DNA of 64,000 bases, taken from Galeopsis tetrahit (lineage: Eukaryota; Streptophyta; Magnoliopsida; Lamiales; Lamiaceae). Below the pieces are notes generated by a model. That model saw nothing but the letters and a program-made list of their open reading frames with translations. It was not told the origin of the DNA and did not search any database. Location: contig OY776120.1 in the NCBI GenBank assembly GCA_963675135.1, positions 58,338,063-58,402,062 of the forward strand. Direction: 5' to 3'. The position numbers and the translations under genes are program-made. Positions 57,589-64,000 of the stretch are shown in pieces (position 1 is the stretch's first letter; every line of letters starts with the position of its first letter).

Positions 57589-60500
57589 TTAAAGATCATC
57601 CTCAGGATGTGGGTTCATCCCATATTGTGCCCACACTCTCTTCTTGAGTTACATGGCTTCCTGGTTGGTTCCTTTGGGTCCAAGGGTCATTTTGTTCAGC
57701 TTCAGAATTTCTGTGAACTCCCTTAGGATCCTTGCTTGGTCAATCCATCCATCAAGCTTTGGAGGCATGTAGATGATAGGCTTGGGAGCATTGAGTTCAA
57801 TTCTTGCAATGTCAGCAGCTGCAAGTAGTTGTTGATACAACTCTCTGTAGTATTCTATCATGAACTCAGCAAAGGCAGAATTGGCATCTCCACCATTCCA
57901 TCTGTCAATGACATAATAGTCATAGACAAACTCTCTTTTAGCCTCTTCCCATGTATCATTCAGCTGAATTGGCACCCATTTATCCAAGTGTGGATATTTG
58001 GTGTCCATTGGGACTAATAGCTGAGGCTTCATCTTGCTGTAAGTTGCTCTCCTTCTTCTTGGTTTCTGAAAGTTTGCTCTTCTCTTGTCCCTTGCTCTTT
58101 TTGCTTCATCCATCAAATCCATTTTCTCCTGGGCCCTCATCATGGCCAGTTTCTGTTGTGTTTCAGGGTCTTTGTCATACCCTTCATGAAACAACTTTGA
58201 TGGATCATGAGATAGGACATTTGTCTTCTTCTTAGGTTTAGGTCCAAAACCTTCAGCAAATAGTTCTTCAATATCTTCAGTGGATTTGGAACCTTCAGCA
58301 ACATTGACTGTTTCAGAAGACTTTTCCTTTTCAGCAATTTTGGGCTCTTCAGCAGCTTTGGCTTTCTTTGATGTAGGCTCATCCTCATCAATTCTGAATT
58401 CAGGTGGAAGATCAAGGCTGTTAGGAAAGTCAGTAAATGTCTCAGCTTGTCTTTTCTTTCCCTTTGCCTTCCTGATCTTTCCTCTGGTTTGGATACCTTC
58501 AGCTTCTTTGTCCAAACCAGACACCTAACCACCTGGTCTCTGCTGTAGCCTCATTCTCTCTTCTTGTGCTGAGGCCATTGAATTCTTTAATGCAAGTGCT
58601 AGTTGCTCTTCTTCATCCAATTCTTCCAAGTTTAGCACTGCAGGTTCTTTTCCTTTTGCTTCAGCAGTTTTATCTTTTCCCTTGTCTGAGCCTCCAATCA
58701 CCAAGGCACCTTTTGCTCTAGCTCTTTCCCTTTCCCCCTTTTTGGCAGCATCAAAGCACTGGGGTTTTAGTTCACCCATTGTTGTGGCCATTAGGGATTG
58801 GGCCTGGTTTAGGGACTTCATCTCCTCCAATAAATATACATTTTCATCATGTATATTTTGCATCCTATCACTGCTCAAGATAAGAAAAGCTAGAACAGGC
58901 TTCATCTTTTGTTGAACAACCTCCTCCAAGGTTTCTTTCAGGGACGCATCAAGTTGGGCTTTGAGGAACTCAGTGAGGTTGGCCACTGCACCTTCAACAA
59001 TGTTGGCCAATACCTCTTGGGAAAACTTTGCAGAGGCTGCTTTCACCATTGCTAGCCTTTGCTCTTCAGCTCTCTTCCTTTGTAAGGCAGTCTTCTTTCC
59101 AAGAGCTTGCTTGACAGTAAGCCTGAGAACCTTGACATTAGCATTGTGATTGTCTCTCAGCAGCTTTTGTTCCTTCTTGACCTCCTCTGAGGTGGATTCC
59201 ATGGTAGATTTGGCTTTTTGTACTTCAGTGGAAATGGTTTGGAGGCCAGTTTCCACACCACTAATCCTTGCTTCCAGAGTTGGGAGCACAACATCTTCAG
59301 AGCCAGTGAGTCTCATTTCTACATATGCAAGAGTCCTTCCTTGCTCATTCAATACTCCTGAAGTTTCAGCATGAGCAGATTGGACTTGATGAGCCAAGGA
59401 GTCCAATTTCTCTGATTGCATTCCAAGTAAGGCTTGAGCTGAGCCTGTATCTACTTGGATAGGGGCATCTGTTAAGAACTCATCTGCAAAAATTTGGTCA
59501 AGGGAAATACCTGCAACATTAGATAAATCAAACAGATTAGGAAATAAACACTCATCACCCTCAATTTCTTTTATATAAGACTCTGATTCATCAGCAACCT
59601 TCTTCTCATTTTCAACTATTTCTTTTCTTCCTTCTTCAATAATTTCCCCACTTAAAGGAACAGGCCTCCTCTCATCAAGGGATTCTTGAAGTTCAGATTT
59701 GACTTCAAGAATAGCCTGCCCTTCCTCACTTATATCACCCTCATTTGGTGGTACACTCACTATTCTAGTGATCACCACATCTCTCTCATCTGCTACTCCC
59801 TCTGGTTTTTCCACTAATTTCTCCTTTTCAACTCCTTCTCCTAAACCTGCAACATCTCTACCTTCAACAAGGTTCAAAGATGGCAGTTGTGGGGAGATCA
59901 GAGTGCTTATTGCAACAGCCACTGAGTCATCCTGAATGATTAAGGGCTGATCAGTGTCCAATACATCTGACACTGAATAGGCCTTAATCAAACCAGCCTC
60001 TAGCATAGGCACCTCAACATCTTTAGGTTGTGCCTTGGGTTCAGAAGAACCTTCATTGGCAGATGTTTCTTTGGTTGTGTTACCACCCTTGGTCAACACC
60101 TCTGAAGATACAGAGCCTTTCCTATGATAGGTTCTAGGAGGGTTTGAAAGTCTATCTGCTACAGAAGACTTGGGTTGAGAAGATTCAGGGAGGTTGGCTT
60201 GAGGGGTTTCAGGAGGGTTGGGGTTTGAAGGGTTTGAGGGATCATCAGGGGAATCATCATCATTTGAGCTACTGTCAGGGTGTTTGATTCCCTTAGCTTT
60301 CCTTTCTTTCTCCTCAATAATCTTCTCAGCTACCAACTTTGCAAAAACTTCCTCATCAGTGAGGAATCTTGTTTTCATCACACCAGCAAAGTGTAGCAAT
60401 CTGCTCTCCTCTATTTGCCACCAGTTAGCACCCTTATCTTGGATGACTTGTGATATTTCCATCAAGGTCTTATCTTTGACATCCACAAGCATCCTCAAAT

Positions 60501-62310
60501 CATGGAACATCTTCTGAATTCTTGGAAATTCAGCGAGTGGTGTATACAAACTGTCCACTGTGGCCTTAGCTCCTCCTCTGAGCATACTTTCATAAGTATA
60601 CTCCTCCTCATTCTCAATAGATGGAGAACTTTGGGCTATAGGGGAGTTGGCTGTGGTTTCCTTAATTGCAGCTTCAGGCAAGTTCAGTTCAGGAGGGTTG
60701 GCTTTAGAAAGATTAGGCTCAAATGAAGGTGCTTCAGTTGCTTTAGAGAGCAATGAATCTGAAGGGGCTTTGCTTAAGGGAGTTGGCTCATTGAGTGCAT
60801 GTTCTAAGAGTTTGGAGTAATTGAGCATGGATGAGTCAAGGGGAGATAGGAGTCTTGTCTCATCTACTGCTAAATCTGCAAGCACATCAATGCCACTTCT
60901 TTGCACACTTCCTTCTGGAGAATATCTCTTAGTGAGATCTACAGGGGTGATGGGTTGGTTGGGAGGGGTAATGTGGGTTTCAGGGGAGTTGGGCTCAGGG
61001 TACTGAATTTCAGGGATGTTGGCCTCTTTAGGTTGACCTTCAGGGACTTTGGATTCTAGAGTTCCAAATCCAAATGAGCTAGTCCTTGACTTGGATTTGG
61101 TCCTGGTTTCAGCTCTACTCTCTCTTAGAGCCAATTGTAGAGACCTTTCTTCCTGCAGCTCCAACACTTTCTCAGTAGGCTTGGCCCTTCTCTTGCTAGC
61201 CCTACTGCTCCCACTTCCTTCACCTTCCTTCTCAGGGACAACTTCCCTGATCCTCTTGTCTCCTTTCTTCTTCTGCCTTGTCTCATTATATTTCAGCCTC
61301 AACTCTTCTGAATGGTCAGAAGGCACACTTACTCCCTCTTCTGCCACTTCATCAACTTCAGGTGATGCTCCTGAGGCTTCTCTTGAAGATAATTGAGACA
61401 TTTTCCTTGTTTTGACAGCCCTGGCCTTGGTTCTCTACTTCATCTTAGGGTTTTCTTCAACCTGTTCTTCAGCAGGTTTGGCCAGAAGCATTCTACTTTG
61501 CTCAGTTTTCTTGCTGAGCTTCCTAAACAAGATCTTTTGGGCTGGGAGAGGCTTTGCAAATGTTTGCATTTGAGAGTAGTGGGAAAATCTTTCAATCAAC
61601 AAGCTTGCCCTGGTGCAATACTTGAGTTTCCCCTTAAATTTGGCCTTTTCCTTCATCATCTCAGACATAATGAAGGTCCTCCAATCAAACTTGATGCCCT
61701 TGTCACTAGCATCAATAATAGCAGCCATAATTCTGATTCTTGGATGGCTGACCTGCTCCAAGCTTCCAGTGTTGCTCAAGAGACTCTTAGCAACTACCTC
61801 AAAAAGGTTGAGAAATTCTGGCTTGAGAGTCTTCTTGTTTTGTGTTGAAGAGATATGACCTGGTACTAATAGCCATTCTTGAGCTATTTCATCTTCATGC
61901 CCAGTACCATAAACTTCTGGATTCCTTCCCTCATAAGGTAATCCAAAAGCTCCTTCAAGATCTTCTGAAGAGAATTTCACTCTATGAAATCTCTCTTCTT
62001 CCTCTCCTTCTGCAATATATGACAATCTTGTGGAAACTTCACCATCTGCAGGTTCACCTCTCCACTTGAGAAAGGCAAAGAATTCAGCCATGTAACTTTC
62101 CAAGCATGAACTTGGTCTTTCTTCCATGAACTTTTGCAAACCAGCTCTTCTCAGCCATCTTAGAGTTGGTGTAATTTCAGGATCTTCACTCTCAAAAGAT
62201 ACTATGGGCTCAAAATGAAGATTATTTTTGTTGCTCAAGTATCCAAAATCAAGGTCTAGAGCCTTGTTGGAGAAATCAATGATCATCTCTGGTCTAACTT
62301 TGGGAGCCAT
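57589..62310 (-). pseudogene. Third ORF of Sirevirus-like element B (~1,573 residues, three stops)
   Basis: The start MAPKVRPEMI at 62310 opens one frame to TAA at 57589-57591. Three codons interrupt it: TAG at about 61436 (AAG in element A), TAG at about 58525 (GAA in A) and TAA at about 57649 (GAA in A). Residues about 1-240 form a globular part (PTLRWLRRAGLQKFMEE, HRVKFSSEDLEGAFGLP), resembling the PF20167-like plan. Then come long Ser/Pro/Glu-rich linkers with repeated NPPE and PEPN-type words, a Lys/Arg-rich segment, and a coiled-coil-rich part near residues 720-950. No signal peptide or membrane helix is evident. It sits between RNase H and the 3' LTR, where other Sireviruses carry an 'env-like' gene. 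Function is unknown. Confidence 0.85.
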
Positions 62311-62993
62311 TTGAAAGTTACAGAGAAAAGTTTGGGGAAGATTGAGAGAGTTTGAAGAAAATTTGAGTTAGGGTTTCGAATACTTGGGGAAGAAGTGTTT
62401 GTGAGGGATCTTAAGACTTGTGAATATTCTAAAAAGAATGTTTGTCAATGAGTTGGTGAAGTCTTGATGCAATTCAAAGGTGAACAAAAATGGAAATGCA
62501 AAATGAACGGCTAGGATTGATTTCAGGGGAGTTGGCCAGTTTTGATCCAATGGTCAAAATCCAATGTAACAGTGAAAAAACTGTTTTATTCAAAACGTGG
62601 GTGGAGTTTAATGTTTGTTTAAGGCTGGGGGTTTTTCGAGATAGATCATGTCCCAAAAAGTTTAATGCAAACAAGAGTTAAATCTTGGCATTTAATGCAT
62701 GGAAAGTGACCTTTTGGGTGGGAGACAAATTAAATCCCAGAAAGGTGAAAACTGTATTTTCAATGGGACAGATTTCGAAATAGACAATGATCACCTAAAA
62801 TAGGTGCTTATCAGACCAAGATTTGGTTTGATAGCCAAGACAACTTATCTGACCCTACATGGACAAGTGTCCTGAATAGCTGTGGACAAGTGTCCTGAAG
62901 AAGTGAGGTCAACTTCTCTGAATTTCAGTAGACTTGACCAAGTCTGCTGAAGTTTGAATTTATTTTCCCTTTAATGAATAAACTCCTTTGGAC
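62311..62993. other. Spacer between pol and third ORF of element B
   Basis: No gene; 683 bp. It contains ACAAGTGTCCTGAA twice, near 62860 and 62884. Confidence 0.5.
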
Positions 62994-63999
62994 TCATTTG
63001 TCCAACTTCCCTGGATCAAGAAGACCCAACTCTGCTGATAATTCCAGAAATCTTGCCTCTGCAAGTGGCTTTGTCAATATATCAGCTTTTTGATGATCTG
63101 TGTGGATCTTCACCAACTTGATATCCTTCTTCTCCACATGATCTCTAATGAAGTGATGCTTGATGTCCTCATGTTTGCATCTTTTGTGCAATACAGGATT
63201 CTGTGATATGGCAATTGCACTGTTATTGTCACAGAATATTGGCACTTCAGTAGAGTTGACTTTGTAGTCTTTGAGTTGTTGTCTCAGCCAAAGGATTTGA
63301 GCACAACAACTTCCAGCAACAACATATTCAGCTTCAGTGGTGGAGGTGGCCACTGTGTTTTGCTTCTTGGAAAACCAAGATATGAGTTTGTTGCCTAAGA
63401 ATTGACAAGTTCCTGAAGTGGACTTTCTGTCAATTCTGCATCCTCCATAATCAGCATCTAAGTAGCTTGTTAACTCATTGTTGTCATCAGTAGGGTACCA
63501 AAGGCCTAGATTTTCAGTGCCTTTGAGATACCTCAAGATCCTCTTTGCAGCCTCAAGGTGGCTTTTCTTAGGATTTGCTTGAAACCTTGCACAAACACCT
63601 ACTGCAAAGGTGATGTCAGGTCTGCTGGCAGTGAGATAGAGGAGTGATCCAATGATTCCTCTATAGTCAGTGGAGTTGGTTGGAACACCACTCTCATCGG
63701 GATCCATTTTCCAATTTGTATTCATTGGGATCCTTACTGGCTTGCTTGATGTACACCCAAATTTCTTGATCATCTCTCTGGTGTACTTAGCTTGGTTGAT
63801 GAAGATTCCTTCTTTTGATTGCTTGACTTGTAGACCCAAAAAGAAGTTCATCAACCCCATCATGGATATCTCAAACTTGCTTTGCATGAGCTTGGAGAAT
63901 TTCTCACACACCTTCTCATTAGGGGATCCGAAAATTATGTCATCTACATAAATTTGGACAAGCAAGATGTCCTCTTCTTCAGAGATTCTGAAGAGAGTT
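62994..63999 (-). CDS. Copia pol, RT end and RNase H of element B (partial)
   Basis: The frame is open from the right edge to TAA at 62994, so it is intact in the window. RT palm motif YVDDIIFGS near 63945, then FFLGLQVKQSKEGIFI, YRGIIGSLLYLTASRPDI, and RNase H DADYGGCRIDRKSTSGTC (first Asp), STTEAEYV (Glu), FCDNNSAI (Asp) and KADILTKPL. Sirevirus-type spelling throughout. It is part of a polyprotein whose gag, protease and integrase lie to the right of the window. RNase H removes RNA from the RNA-DNA hybrid during cDNA synthesis. Confidence 0.93.
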   Translation of the reverse strand, partial: TLFRISEEEDILLVQIYVDDIIFGSPNEKVCEKFSKLMQSKFEISMMGLMNFFLGLQVKQSKEGIFINQAKYTREMIKKFGCTSSKPVRIPMNTNWKMDPDESGVPTNSTDYRGIIGSLLYLTASRPDITFAVGVCARFQANPKKSHLEAAKRILRYLKGTENLGLWYPTDDNNELTSYLDADYGGCRIDRKSTSGTCQFLGNKLISWFSKKQNTVATSTTEAEYVVAGSCCAQILWLRQQLKDYKVNSTEVPIFCDNNSAIAISQNPVLHKRCKHEDIKHHFIRDHVEKKDIKLVKIHTDHQKADILTKPLAEARFLELSAELGLLDPGKLDK

Positions 64000-64000
64000 C

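Noticed and set aside
48238..62310. A and B as a single tandem array produced by segmental duplication
   Set aside because: Possible, but the A ORF is cut precisely at an LTR terminus, which insertion explains more simply; left as the alternative in the finding.

Overview
This window is nuclear DNA of a flowering plant, most likely a dicot: it is AT-rich and almost wholly made of plant transposable elements in layers of different age. I see no intact host gene. Everything protein-like belongs to, or decays from, a mobile element. The species cannot be named from the sequence.

Layout. 1-252 is one end of a CACTA transposon. 253-10077 is non-coding DNA packed with small DNA transposons: Stowaway-type MITEs (TA duplications), a hAT MITE and a larger ZMYM1/TTF-type hAT with perfect 8-bp duplications, a palindromic Mutator-like element with a perfect 9-bp duplication sitting inside an older CTCCAAC-ended element, and a probable tRNA-derived SINE. 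10078-20195 is an old Sirevirus-like Ty1/copia element on the minus strand (LTR, third 'env-like' ORF, pol, gag, PBS, truncated LTR). It abuts at 20195/20196 a 5'-truncated plus-strand copia element (20196-23770). 24262-24540 is an RNase H relic.

25085-42532 is a nested stack. A minus-strand copia element keeps a decayed gag. Its left LTR was entered by a LTR now left as a solo LTR (26169-27780). Its right LTR was entered by a 10.6-kb Tat-lineage Ty3/gypsy element (31736-42293). That element has gag, protease, RT, two RNase H domains and integrase on the plus strand, a hairpin-forming 34-bp minisatellite, and an antisense ORF with a plausible 90-bp intron. 42643-43800 is a second palindromic Mutator-like element of the same family as the first. 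44752-45480 is a LINE ORF1 relic and 46132-47848 a solo Sirevirus-type LTR.

48238-64000 holds two closely related minus-strand Sirevirus-like copia elements. Element A (LTR plus most of a long third ORF) is interrupted by element B (LTR, a roughly 1,570-codon third ORF, and pol running off the right edge). In the older elements the premature stops are mostly of the kind C-to-T or G-to-A changes produce. Element B carries only three stops in its third ORF, two of them simple transversions, so it appears younger.

Identifications rest on reading motifs, termini and target-site duplications by eye. No database search, alignment score or divergence was computed.
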